Source: Branchiostoma floridae (taxonomy: Eukaryota; Chordata; Leptocardii; Amphioxiformes; Branchiostomatidae). Taken from it: DNA of 64,000 bases. The position numbers were made by a program, and so were the translations under genes. The stretch spans positions 7,580,530 through 7,644,529 of the forward strand of contig NC_049983.1 of the NCBI RefSeq assembly GCF_000003815.2, in the 5' to 3' direction. Positions 21,801 through 32,800 of this stretch are shown in pieces; within the stretch, counting starts at the first letter, position 1; each line of letters starts with the position of its first letter. Below the pieces are notes generated by a model. That model was given only the letters and a program-made list of their open reading frames with translations, searched no databases and had not been told where the DNA came from.

Positions 21801-22744
21801 GTGACTCTATTTTAGGGTATCCGCCAGTCATTCAATATACAGCCTCTTAACAATTGTTTCCTATACAAAAAAAGGAGAAAGCAACCGTAACTAACTCAAC
21901 TTTCTGACGTAACTGGCACACAAACATACCCTCATATGAAAGCCCGGATTTCTAGGGAAAAAATCTTGAAGTTTTAGACCCCGAACTATATGGAGGATTG
22001 GCTGGTGGATCCCATTTACTGAAAGACAGGTACTCGCGCCAATTGAACTTGTCAAGACACGTATGCATTTTACTACTAGTAGGCACTCAGATAGCAGGAT
22101 CTTGCATGGCTCATGCAAGGACATTATATAGTATGTAGTCTATTGAGCATAAATGATAAATGATAAACGCACATTTGCAAGTCCCCTCCTGTGTAGTCCT
22201 TCTCTGTGTGTGGCAGGCTATTTTTATGGTCACTGCCTGAAGGTCATCATGATTGAGACCAGCTCAATTGCTCACTAAGAGTGAGGACTAACTGACCCAA
22301 TAGGCAAAGCAGGGGGTACGAGGGCTGCTCGGGAAATTCCCTACCCCATTTAGAGCCGATTTGTGCTATTTTCTGATCGCTCATGTGTTCTTATGTTGCC
22401 AAGCTTATACGCCAACTTTTGGCATTGCCTTTGGCCATATTACAACACATGAATGATCAGAAAATATGCCCAAAGCCTGCCACAGGACACACACACACAG
22501 AGAGAAGGACTCAGCACAGGAGACTAAATATCTCTTGCAATCAAACATTTGCGATCACAATATACCCCTAATCGGCCAAAAAACAGAGAGAAACACCAAC
22601 CAACAAGAAGGCCTGTTCCAGAAGGCTACGGATCGGAAACGCCCAGAAATATACCTGTGGTGAAGTTCTATGGGCGTGACTGTGCTGTGTGCTTTCATGT
22701 GGACAAACGCTACTAGACTATTTGTTCGACAGCTACATTGAAAA
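21801..22744. other. No gene seen
   Basis: Non-coding. A fragment at 22345-22390 (the 'gatcgctcatgtgttct' motif) matches repeat sequence at 1260-1300 and 9085-9125. A short CA/GA tract lies at 22490-22505. Confidence 0.5.
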
Positions 22745-23050
22745 TCGGTTATGTAACGTTAATCAGGTCCAGGATAGTCATTGATATATATCGGAAATGC
22801 CAACATACCTTATTCTATATCCCACTCTGCACCTCTGCAATGAGTTTTGCTAAAACGTGGCGCTTCCTTGAGTAATTCAGCTTCCAAGTCCACAAGATCA
22901 CTTCCTTGACACGTTTAAACGTTAGTAAGTCACAAAGGTCAATGGCGCGCAAGGGGTCATGGGGAAGTCGTTTTTCGACTTTTACCGAACATCCGAGCAG
23001 ATGTTGGGTGGAAGACCGTATATTATGACTGACTGTCAAGATTGGCATCT
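22745..23050 (+). repeat. Dispersed repeat, forward member of an inverted pair
   Basis: It contains the 'ggcgcttcctt', 'cacaagatcacttcc' and 'gagcagatgttgg' blocks of the family at 4010-4690. A reverse copy follows at 23195-23625, so the pair can fold back over about 150 bases. Confidence 0.65.
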
Positions 23051-23194
23051 GATGAAGCCTGACAGCCGCAGTCAAAACGTTCTTCCATCCCAACGTCTGC
23101 TTGGACATTATATTTAACAAGCCCTACAAGGCAAAAGGTTGTCTATGCGATATCTGAAAGTATACTAAGTATGAATTAACTTAATCTGAAAACG

Positions 23195-23625
23195 GCTAAA
23201 CCTAGACACCGTGAAAACGTTACGCTCTTACATCCTAACATCTGCTTGAAGATTTGGTAAAAGTGGGTGGACGAGCAAACATTTCCCGTCCCCCCTTGCG
23301 AGCCATTCACCTTCGTTTAAACATACGTGTCCAGGAAGTGATCTTGTGGACTTCGAAGTTGAATTACCAAGAAAACGCCACATTTAAGCAAAATCCTGAG
23401 CAGAGACACAGCTGAAGTGTGATCTAGAACAAGGTCTGTCGATATTCATTACTGTCGGAACCTACCAATATAGCGATTTATCCCCTTTTTATTGTCCTAA
23501 ATTGTCAAGGACTTTCCAGGTGACCCATAACTGTTCAAAGTTTGAAATTGACATGTCTCCGCGACTGCGATCTGCTGTATAATCGTACGTTATAATGTAT
23601 GTCTCATGTTAGAAAAAAAAAATTC
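23195..23625 (-). repeat. Dispersed repeat, reverse member of an inverted pair
   Basis: Reverse-orientation copy closely matching 8345-8830, including the 'aacaaggtctgtcgatattc' and 'ccaggtgacccataactgtt' blocks. Confidence 0.7.
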
Positions 23626-25134
23626 CCTTTCTTGCATTCCAGCATTTTACGTGTCCCTTTGCCTTGGTGTTTTTCATATATTTGTAGATCAAATAGTAAG
23701 GTTGCTACACATGGAAGCAAACGACACGCCCAGAGTCAACACGGGAACATTCTAAAAGGTTGATATCACAGTTGGAACTCTCCATATAGCTAAATAGGAA
23801 AGCATTGTTGAAATACACTGAAACATCTTAGACTTCAGAAAAGTACTTACCCAATTTCAATCTTGAAAATTTATCTCACCAGACAGTAACAAGGGTCGTC
23901 TTTATAACCATTTAAAGAAAACAGGTGTTGACCAGCGCAGACCCCGAGGAATGCTTGCTCTATGACGACAGAAACCTCACCGCATGGTCTTTTTAGCGAA
24001 TGCCCACAAACGCCCACTCTAGAGAAGTCCGCGCTGCACGAATCTCATTTTTTTTGCTTGGAATATGTCCAAGTTGTGCTCCCATGTATTAATCCTGAGT
24101 TTCAAGTCAATCTATTGACCCGAAGTGACATAAATCAAAGTTTTCGATTCTCGATGGTCTTTTTAGCGAACGCCCAGCAAAATGTCTTTTTAGCGAATGC
24201 CCACTATATCCACAAAAATATCGGCCGTCGCGCAACGACACCTAAACCTACCGCCACAAACATGTTCAAGATGGTGTCCCATTGATGTGTACGGAGTTTC
24301 CGTGCTTTACAAGCATTTTAAGTCCCTGTTTTTGGTCAAAATGTACGGCGACGATACTACCATACTTTAACTATAGCAATTCAAAATGGCGGGCACTAGT
24401 CATGTGACCTCTTTGCGGGACTGTTCTATAAGTATCGCGGGAGGGATTGTTGTAGCATAGCTTCTCATACAACCATTTTAGAGTGAATTCTGAACAAGAT
24501 TTTCATTTCATAGTGCTATCATCTGACTGATATTTACATTGTGGTCATTTTTTCTGTGCTATTATTACCCAGGTTTGAGGAACTTAGTGCAAATTTGGAT
24601 ATTGATTCACCTCAGTGCCCAATTAATGTACAAAAGGCTCAGACACATTAGTGTTATAAACCTGAATAGGGGCAGGTAACCAATACTAGAAAAACATAGC
24701 TATTTATTATTAACAATACTATTTACATTATGATAATAACTCTTCACCAAACTGGACTTTTCTTATCTTTATTTATCACAGAAACATTGTTACAATGAGG
24801 ATTTGATTAGATGAGTATCTTTTACAGTGTGTACAAACTTATTTCAAATACAAAAATGTATTTCGTTTCACTTCCTAAATATTTTTAAAGTATTGGAAGA
24901 AGTTGACACATAAACAATATTAATTGCATTATTTATGTGCAGTAAAATGTGACCACATGTTATCAATAGCCTAATAAAATGTTGGAACATGGCACAAGCG
25001 GGCTCCCCTTCTGAGTACAGAAAGGAAATGTTTTATAACATTTAGTTATGACGTAGAAAATTCCAATTGTAAAATGTACCTTTATTAACATTTACAAACA
25101 AATTGTTTTTTTAAACTCTTAATAAATGACAACA

Positions 25135-25900
25135 ATACAGGTAAGTAAGGTGTGTTTCCTTTTATAACAGGCCAGGTAAGACACCGTACAGGTAAGTAAG
25201 GTGTGATTCCTTTTATAGCAGACCAGGTAAGACACCGTACAGGTGAGTAAGGTGTGTTTTCTTGACTACAGACTAGGTAAGACACCTTACAGGTGAGCAA
25301 CGTGTATTTCCTTTCATTACAGACCAGGTAAGACACCGTACAGGTGAGTAACGTGTATTTCCTTTGATTACAGACCAGGTAAGACACCGTACAGGTGAGT
25401 AAGGTGTGTTTCCTTGACTACAGGCCAGGTAAGACACCATACAGGTAAGTAAGGTGTGTTTCCTTTAATAACAGACCAGGTAAGACACCGTACAGGTGAG
25501 TAACGTGTATTTCCTTTGATTACAGACCAGGTAAGACACCATACAGGTGAGTAACGTGTATTTCCTTTGTTCACAGACCAGGTAAGACACCGTACAGGTG
25601 AGTAAGGTGTGTTTCCTTTGATTACAGACCAGGTAAGACACCGCACAGGTGAGAAAAGTGTATTTCCTTTGTTTACAGACCAGGTAAGACAACATACAGT
25701 TGAGTAACGTGTATTTCCTTTGATAACACGCCAGGTAAGACACCATACAGGTAAGTAAGGTACGTTTCCTTTTATAACAGACCAGGTAAGACACCGTACA
25801 GGTGAGTAACGTGTATTTCCTTTGATTACAGACCAGGTAAGACACCGCACAGATGAGTAAGGTGTCTTTCCTTTGCCTATAGACCAGATAGGGCATTATA
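25135..25900 (+). repeat. 51-bp minisatellite, left arm (about 14-15 units)
   Basis: On the + strand each unit reads CAGGTAAGACACC, then GTACAGGTGAGT (or GTAAGT), then a GTGT..TTTCCTTT tract ending in ACAGACC. Each unit therefore holds two consensus splice-donor-like strings and one acceptor-like string. The 51-bp period keeps long open frames in two registers on the minus strand. These are considered repeat artefacts. Confidence 0.95.
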
Positions 25901-26285
25901 CAGGTAAGTAAGTTGCTTTACTCACCTGTTTAATACCTATCTGGTCTATAGGCAAAGGAAAGACGCTTTACTCACCTGTATAATACCCTGTCTGGTCTAT
26001 AGGCAAAGTAAAGACGCCTTACTCACCTGTATAATGGCCTATCTTGTCTATAGGCAAAGGAAAGACACCCTATTCACCTGTATAATGGCCTATCTGGTAT
26101 ATAGGCAAGGGAAAGACACCTTACTTACCTGTATAATGCCCCATCTGGTATATAGGCGAAGGAAAGACACCTAACTTACCTGTATAATACCCTATCTGGT
26201 CTACAGGAAAAGGAAAGACGCCTTACTCACCTGTGTAATACCCTATCTGGTCTATAGACAAAAGAAACACACCTTACTCACCTGT
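25901..26285 (-). repeat. 51-bp minisatellite, divergent central block
   Basis: About seven units of a variant (CTATCTGGTCTATAGGCAAA core) in the opposite orientation to the left arm. They form the spacer of the foldback element. Confidence 0.9.
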
Positions 26286-27305
26286 GCGGTGTCTTACCTG
26301 GTCTGTAATGAAAGGAAATACACGTTACTCACATGTACGGTGTCTTACCTGGTCTGTACTGAAAGGAAATACACGTTACTTACCTGTACGGTGTCTTACC
26401 TAGTCTGTTATAAAAGGAAACATACCTTACTCACCTGTACGGTGTCTTACCTGGTCTGTAATGAAAGGAAATACACGTTACTCACCTGTACGGTGTCTTA
26501 CCTGGCCTGTGAACAAAGGAAATACACGTTACTTACCTGTACGTGTCTTACCTGGTCTGTTATAAAAGGAAACACACCTTACTCACCTGTACGGTGTCTT
26601 ACCTGGTATGTAATCAAAGGAAATACACGTTACTCACCTGTACGGTGTCTTACCTGGTCTGTTATAAAAGGAAACACACCTTACTTACCTGTATGGTGTC
26701 TTACCTGGCCTGTAGTCAATGAAACACACCTTACTCACCTGTACGGTGTCTTACCTGGTCTGTAATCAAAGGAAATACACCTTACTCACCTGTACGGTGA
26801 CTTACCTGGTCTGTTATAAAAGGAAACACACCTTACTTACCTGTACGGTGTCTTACCTGGTCTGTTATAAAAGGAAATACACCTTACTCACCTGTACGGT
26901 GTCTTACTTGGTCTGCTATAAAAGGAAACACACCTTACTTACCTGTACGGTGTCTTACCCGGCCTGTTATAAAAGGAAACACACCTTACTTACCTGTATG
27001 GTGTCTTACCTGGCCTGTAGTCAAGGAATCACACCTTACTCACCTGTACGGTGTCTTACCTGGTCTGTAATCAAAGGAAATACACCTTACTCACCTGTAC
27101 GGTGTCTTACCTGGTCTGTTATAAAAGGAAACACACCTTACTTACCTGTACGGTGTCTTACCTGGTCTGTTATAAAAGGAAGTACACCTTACTCACCTGT
27201 ACGGTGTCTTACTTGGTCTGCTATAAAAGGAAACACACCTTACTTACCTGTACGGCGTCTTACCTGGCCTGTTATAAAAGGAAACACACCTTACTTACCT
27301 GTATT
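26286..27305 (-). repeat. 51-bp minisatellite, right arm (about 20 units)
   Basis: Reverse complement of the left-arm units, with more copies. The splice-like strings are on the minus strand. One unit near 26535 has lost a base, which shifts the open frame, so there is no selection for a continuous protein. Confidence 0.95.
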
Positions 27306-28467
27306 GTTGTCATTTATTAAGAAGAGAAAAAACAATTTGTTTGTAAATGTTAATAAAGGTACATTTTACAATTGGAATTTTCTACGTCATAACTAAATGT
27401 TATAAAACATTTCCTTTCTGTACTCAGAAGAGGAGCCCGCTTGTGCCATGTTCCAACATTTTATTAGGCTATTGATAGCATGTGGTCACATTTTACTACA
27501 CATAAATAATGCAATTAATATTGTTTATGTGTCAACTTCTTCCAATACTTTAAAAATATTTAGGAAGTGAAACGAAATACATTTTTGTATTTGAAATAAG
27601 TTTGTACACACTGTAACAGATACTCATCTAGTCAAATCCTCATTGTAACAATGTTTCTGTGATAAATAAAGATAAGAAAAGTCCAGTTTGGTGAAGAGTT
27701 ATTATCATAATGTAAATAGTATTGTTAATAATAAATAGCTATGTTTTTCTAGTATTGGTTACCTGCCCCTATTCAGGTTTATAACACTAATGTGTCTGAG
27801 CCTTTTGTACATTAATTGGGCACTGAGGTGAATCAATATCCATATTTGCACTAAGTTCCTCAAACCTGGGTAATAATAGCACAGAAAAAATGACCACATT
27901 GTAAATATCAGTCAGATGATAGCACTATGAAATGAAAATCTTGTTCAGAATTCACTCTAAAATGGTTGTATGAGAAGCTATGCTACAACAGTCCCTCCCG
28001 CGATACTTATAGAACAGTCCCGCAAGGAGGTCACATGACTAGTGCCCGCCATTTTGAATTGCTATAGTTAAAGTATGGTAGTATCGTCGCCGTACATTTT
28101 GACCAAAAACAGGGACTTAAAATGCTTGTAAAGCACGGAAACTCCGTACACATCAATGGGACACCATCTTGAACATGTTTGTGGCGGTAGGTTTAGGTGT
28201 CGTTGCGCGACGGCCGATATTTTTGTGGATATAGTGGGCATTCGCTAAAAAGACATTTTGCTGGGCGTTCACTAAAAAGACCATCGAGAATCGAAACTTT
28301 GATTTATGTCACTTCGGGTCAATGGATTGACTTGAAACTCAGGATTAATACATGGGAGCACAACGTGGACATATTCCAAGCAAAAAAAATGAGATTCGTG
28401 CAGCGCGGACTTCTCTAGAGTGGGCGTTTGTGGGCATTCGCTAAAAAGACCCTCCCGAAACCTCACC

Positions 28468-29698
28468 TTTGACCACAGTTTTCACTGATACGCCCCCTCC
28501 CACCAAGTCAATGACATCTAAGGGTAAGAAAGTCGTGTGGTCCATGTCATAAGGGAGGCACATATTCGTGGTGATTCATATTAAGATTTAGAAGGTACAG
28601 AGAAGGACCCACTAACCGTCTCCTCCTCTCATTATCATCAGGAAGTGCGATTTTGGAGAGTTTTATGATCTTAGCAACGCCATGACACGTGTGCAGAGTT
28701 TTGCTTAGGAACACTGTTTGACCTTTGAACTGGGTTATACCAATGAGTTATAGGGGTTATTACTGTCTATTGCGACCAACCGCCAAATCCAATTAAAAAC
28801 AGTATATCTGGAGATGTTTTGCTGTCTATTGCAAGCACACTTGTTTGTTAGACAGTGACAAAATTGTCACCCAGAAGTAGCGCACGGCTAGATCACAAAT
28901 AGAAGAAGTTAGCCAAATAATTATTTACCATGGTATACCGTATAGGGTGATGGCTCTGTCACTCACTCACGGCCCGTAACCTCAGTGGTCGTAGGGGCTC
29001 CCCGACATCCAGTAGCAGATCCGTAGCCTATAATTAATCATCATAAATAATCATCATAAATAAGCTTAAACCACTTTGACGCTTGAAGAAATATGTAATG
29101 GATAAAAGGGAATTTTCAACCACCATATACACACTTTCATGCAGCTGTTTAATTCTGGTAGGTACTCTAGAGTAATAGATGAATGAGACCTTAAAGTCTT
29201 TGATCAAGACACTCTCCATTATGAACCTTGATTATTTGGCGAAGGTATGTGTTTCGTGAAACTCTAGTTGGTTCTAATATGGCCAATTATGATCGAAACG
29301 CCAATCCCAGTAGTTGAAGTACAAATTTGCCCTTAGAGCGATCATAAAAATTGACCAAAAAGCACTAGAAGATGCTAGCCACCCAGAAGACCTGCACAGG
29401 AGGCTAAACGATCGAAACCTCAGCACGGGGCAACCTTCCGTTTACTCTTCAAGTTCAGGCAAACGTAGCTCTTCTGGACTCGAATAGCTATTAATTAGGA
29501 GTTCAACATACACAAATGATAGGTTACACCAAGTCACGCCCATACCCGATCCCTGTCAGAGTGGTCTAAAATCACTTTTGAATATAAAAGATGAGATTGT
29601 GGTACATAGCCAGACAAGCGACCAGCATGCAAGTAAAATGGGCATTTTTTTACAAGTCCACTTGGTGTACCTTCTTTTCAGTAAAACGGAATTACGCC
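28468..29698. other. No gene seen; upstream region of gene C
   Basis: Short frames only. A fragment at 29380-29460 reverse-matches the 'aggctaaacgatcgaaa' and 'ttccgtttac' motifs seen near 1000-1200 and 3340. No clear TATA box was identified. Confidence 0.5.
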
Positions 29699-29748
29699 GT
29701 CAGAGAAGCCAACACTCCTCCTTCAGTGAACGACTGTAGTCCGGCATT
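29699..29748 (+). promoter_or_regulatory. Conserved 5' leader of gene C
   Basis: AGAGAAGCCAACA...CTTCAGTGAACGACTGTAGTCCGGCATT directly before the ATG. It matches the inverted leader of gene B base for base over most of its length. Confidence 0.6.
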
Positions 29749-29882
29749 ATGAATGAATCCGAAGAGGCCTTTGTTTTGCTAGTTGCCCTATCCATAGTCA
29801 TTGGGATACCAGTGTTTGTGGTCTGGCTGATCTACAAAGCTTGGAAGTGGCTGACAGGATACGAGAATGAAAACACTAGAAG
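29749..29882 (+). CDS. First coding exon of gene C: transmembrane exon
   Basis: It encodes MNESEEAF and then the hydrophobic run VLLVALSIVIGIPVFVVWLI, ending in an aromatic/basic border (YKAWKW) and a phase-2 donor AG|GTACAT. The acidic N-terminus and the basic border after the helix suggest the catalytic domain faces the cytosol. This is inferred from the charge rule only. Confidence 0.75.
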
Positions 29883-32800
29883 GTACATTATTACCTACTA
29901 CAGTAGAAGCCAGTTAATTGCACAACGGGTAATCACACACCTCTGTTAATTGCGCGAAATCTCAAAATCCCGTGGTGGTGCGGTCCAACTTAATAACTTC
30001 GCTTTGTTGCACCATTCGGATAATTGCACGATCGAAAAACCCTAACAAATTGGGTGTGCAATTAAGCGGCTTCTACTGTATTTATTTAACGGCGTTACGT
30101 ATGATCGCTTACATTTGCTTTTACCGGTCAATTGTCTCTGTTAACGTTACTTTGCCTTTATGAATATTAATTTTGTGTTAAGACATGTCCAAGCAATGTC
30201 TTTGTTCATAATTGTAGCTTGCTAAACAAATTGTTCTGCTTAACAAACTATTATTATGTTTGAGATATGATTATTTTGAAATCTTTGATTATTTAATGTG
30301 TACTACATTATGTTGAAAGGTTCCCCCTGTTTTTGTTTATTTAAAAAAACAATAAACAAATTAAAGAAAAAACAACAAACTTTTAAAAAAACTGAGCTAC
30401 AGTGGCAATCAATCTCAATCCGTACAGGCGTAGATCATACCATGGATATCGAGATAGACCCAACCATAAGCCAGAAAGGCATGCAAAGGAAAAGAAAAAG
30501 GACGAAGTTCGCTTGCCCGAAGCCTACGAATATCGAAGGAGTGTTAACGACAACGCCTTGCCAGAAAGGTACGTGTACTTCAAAAGACAGTACCATGGTC
30601 TCTCACTGATTCAATGATTTGACGCTTAGGATGAATCTAGACGTAAGAAGGTAAGTGTAGAATATAACTGTCAACTTTGAATTCTCGTCCATTACTTCGC
30701 ATTACGTAAAGAAGGAGAGTACGTTTTGCTTGAATTGCTAATTGATTGTACACGTACGTAGCATGCTAATATTGTCTAAAGAACGTTGCCATGGCTTTGA
30801 ATTTCAATTCGCACAGGCATCCGGGATATCGACATAGATTCAATGCTGAGCCAGAAAGGAGCACACGAGTACGGGAGGAAGTCGCCTCTCGGATCCCCGA
30901 ATGGCAGATGGAAAGGGACTACTTGAACGACTATCGAAGAAATGTCTTTCCTAAAAGGTACGTAAAAAGTCGGCCGTACTTCTCTGTTTTCAAGACTAAA
31001 GTTGACGCTTACAGAGCAATCTGCTCAGTTGCAATATAGGAAACGAAATTGTATATAATTTCGAATGAATGTGTATCAGGGTTTCCCTTGGGTAGTAATT
31101 ATTCTGTGATTGGATAAAGTGGATATCTCACTGGGCTGTGGCATCGTGGTGGTACGTTGGGGTTTGTTGACTATGGCATGCACCTTTGCGCTTTGTTTTT
31201 CCCAAGTTTCCCTTGCGCTCACAATGACGTGCAGCGCATTTGCGTTTCAGTGTAATATTAATGTAAAATTATTAAAATGCATCAAAAAGAGATTTGCAAT
31301 GATAAAAGGATGTTACCCTTCTGGTACTAAGCACAACATGTACGTAACATATGATGTGTCAATGGGGGGCATTGGCTCATACTCATAGTACTGTATGTTA
31401 ACGGCAAGGCCACTATGATGGGGGCACGCTGACAGCCTTTCGCCATTTGCGTTGTATTACCATTAAAAACACACATCACCTTTGGAGACATTTTGAGTTC
31501 CCCTACAATGTGATTAGCAGAATGAATGTCCAAATTGGATTTTGAAATGTACAGTTTCACGTTAGCCTGATATGCATTGGTGTTTCTATTAAGTTTAGGT
31601 AGGATGTACTAGTAGGTTCTGCTTAGATTTCTCTTTCATATCGCATCTTGCTAAACAAATTGTTGTGAAAAGCTATTTTAACATTGTATTTCAATCAATG
31701 CAGGCACATTAGATATCGACCAAGAGCCTATCCAGCGAGTTTTGGCACTGAATTCACCTTTGTGTGTGTCGACGATCCCCAATATCGGAGAGATGTCTTC
31801 AGCTCGCCCGCTCAGTCCAGGTATCCTGTGGTCGCGCTAGAAAGCAAATCACACCTTGTCAAAAGCTCAGTCGTCCCTGAATGGTTTGAAGCGCTGTATT
31901 TCACGGAGCAGTTGAAGATGTGCCACAGGAAACTGAAACTCGACGACGACCAAACAAAGCACGCAAAAGTGTTGGTTAGAAGATACATTGGGGCTATAGT
32001 CGACAGCGTCAATGAAGAAATCGATGCCAGCAGGCCAGAAGGGGCTAGCCGCACCCGGATAGAATACACAGGCAGCATGTACGAGGGCACCAAATTTGGT
32101 CAACCCGACGAGTTTGACATCATGGTCGTGATTGACGGCTCAGAAGATATAGAGGACGAGAAGATGACTCCCGGCTACGCCAGGCTCCGAGTCGACCAGC
32201 GCCCTTTCCTCCCTTACCGGTTTTCTAGGTGTCTTGCTGGAGACAAAAACATCAACCCGACAAAGATGCTTGACTGGTTCTATGGACTTGTGCAGAGAGG
32301 GATCAACAAGGTGGGTCCAACTCTCATTGATGAGTGAACAGGTTAAATTTTCGCAACTTGTTTCTTCAAACCTATATACTCACCACAGGTGCAAAAAGCT
32401 TAAGTCTTGACACACCTGTCTCAGGCCATTTAACGTTGTTACCAACTGCAACCGTCCTTGTGCAACTGTTTTTCTCTTGTCTTGCTATAGTGTGCTATGT
32501 TTATACCACTCGTTTGTTTTATGTGCTGTCTATTGAAATAAAGATTTGTGTGTGTGTGTGTCAAATCTATTTTTCTTTATTTTTTCAAAACATCGATATC
32601 TGCATTAGTATTAAAGACACCAACCAATATCATACGTTTCAAAGTTCGTACTTTTTTTTTTAATTTCTATACAAATTCATTACAAGAAAATAGGGCGGCA
32701 TGCTACTCTTTACATGATATTGATAGAAAACGTTCGACCATATAACTTGTCTCACATGGAATGGACGTTTGCAGATATCAACCTCGGCATTGGATCCTGT

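Larger units (their letters stand above)
23982..28456. mobile_element. Large foldback element with minisatellite core
   Basis: Bases 23986-25135 are the reverse complement of about 27305-28451; a 200-base stretch compared by eye showed two differences. The arms start GGTCTTTTTAGCGAATGCCC, and this motif recurs twice more inside each arm. Between the arms lies a 51-bp minisatellite in both orientations. An 11-base direct repeat (GAAACCTCACC) sits at 23971-23981 and 28457-28467 and may be a target duplication. No transposase was recognised. The layout resembles foldback (FB-type) transposons, but the family is not identified. It lies between the divergent genes B and C. Confidence 0.8.

Noticed and set aside
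23962-24285. 107-residue frame at the start of the foldback arm
   Set aside because: The inverted copy at 28197-28466 does not keep the same frame, and the peptide has low-complexity repeats of the terminal motif.
25085-27396. Long repetitive open frames over the 51-bp repeats
   Set aside because: The period is a multiple of three, so frames stay open automatically; several registers are open at once, and some units have lost single bases without any compensating change.
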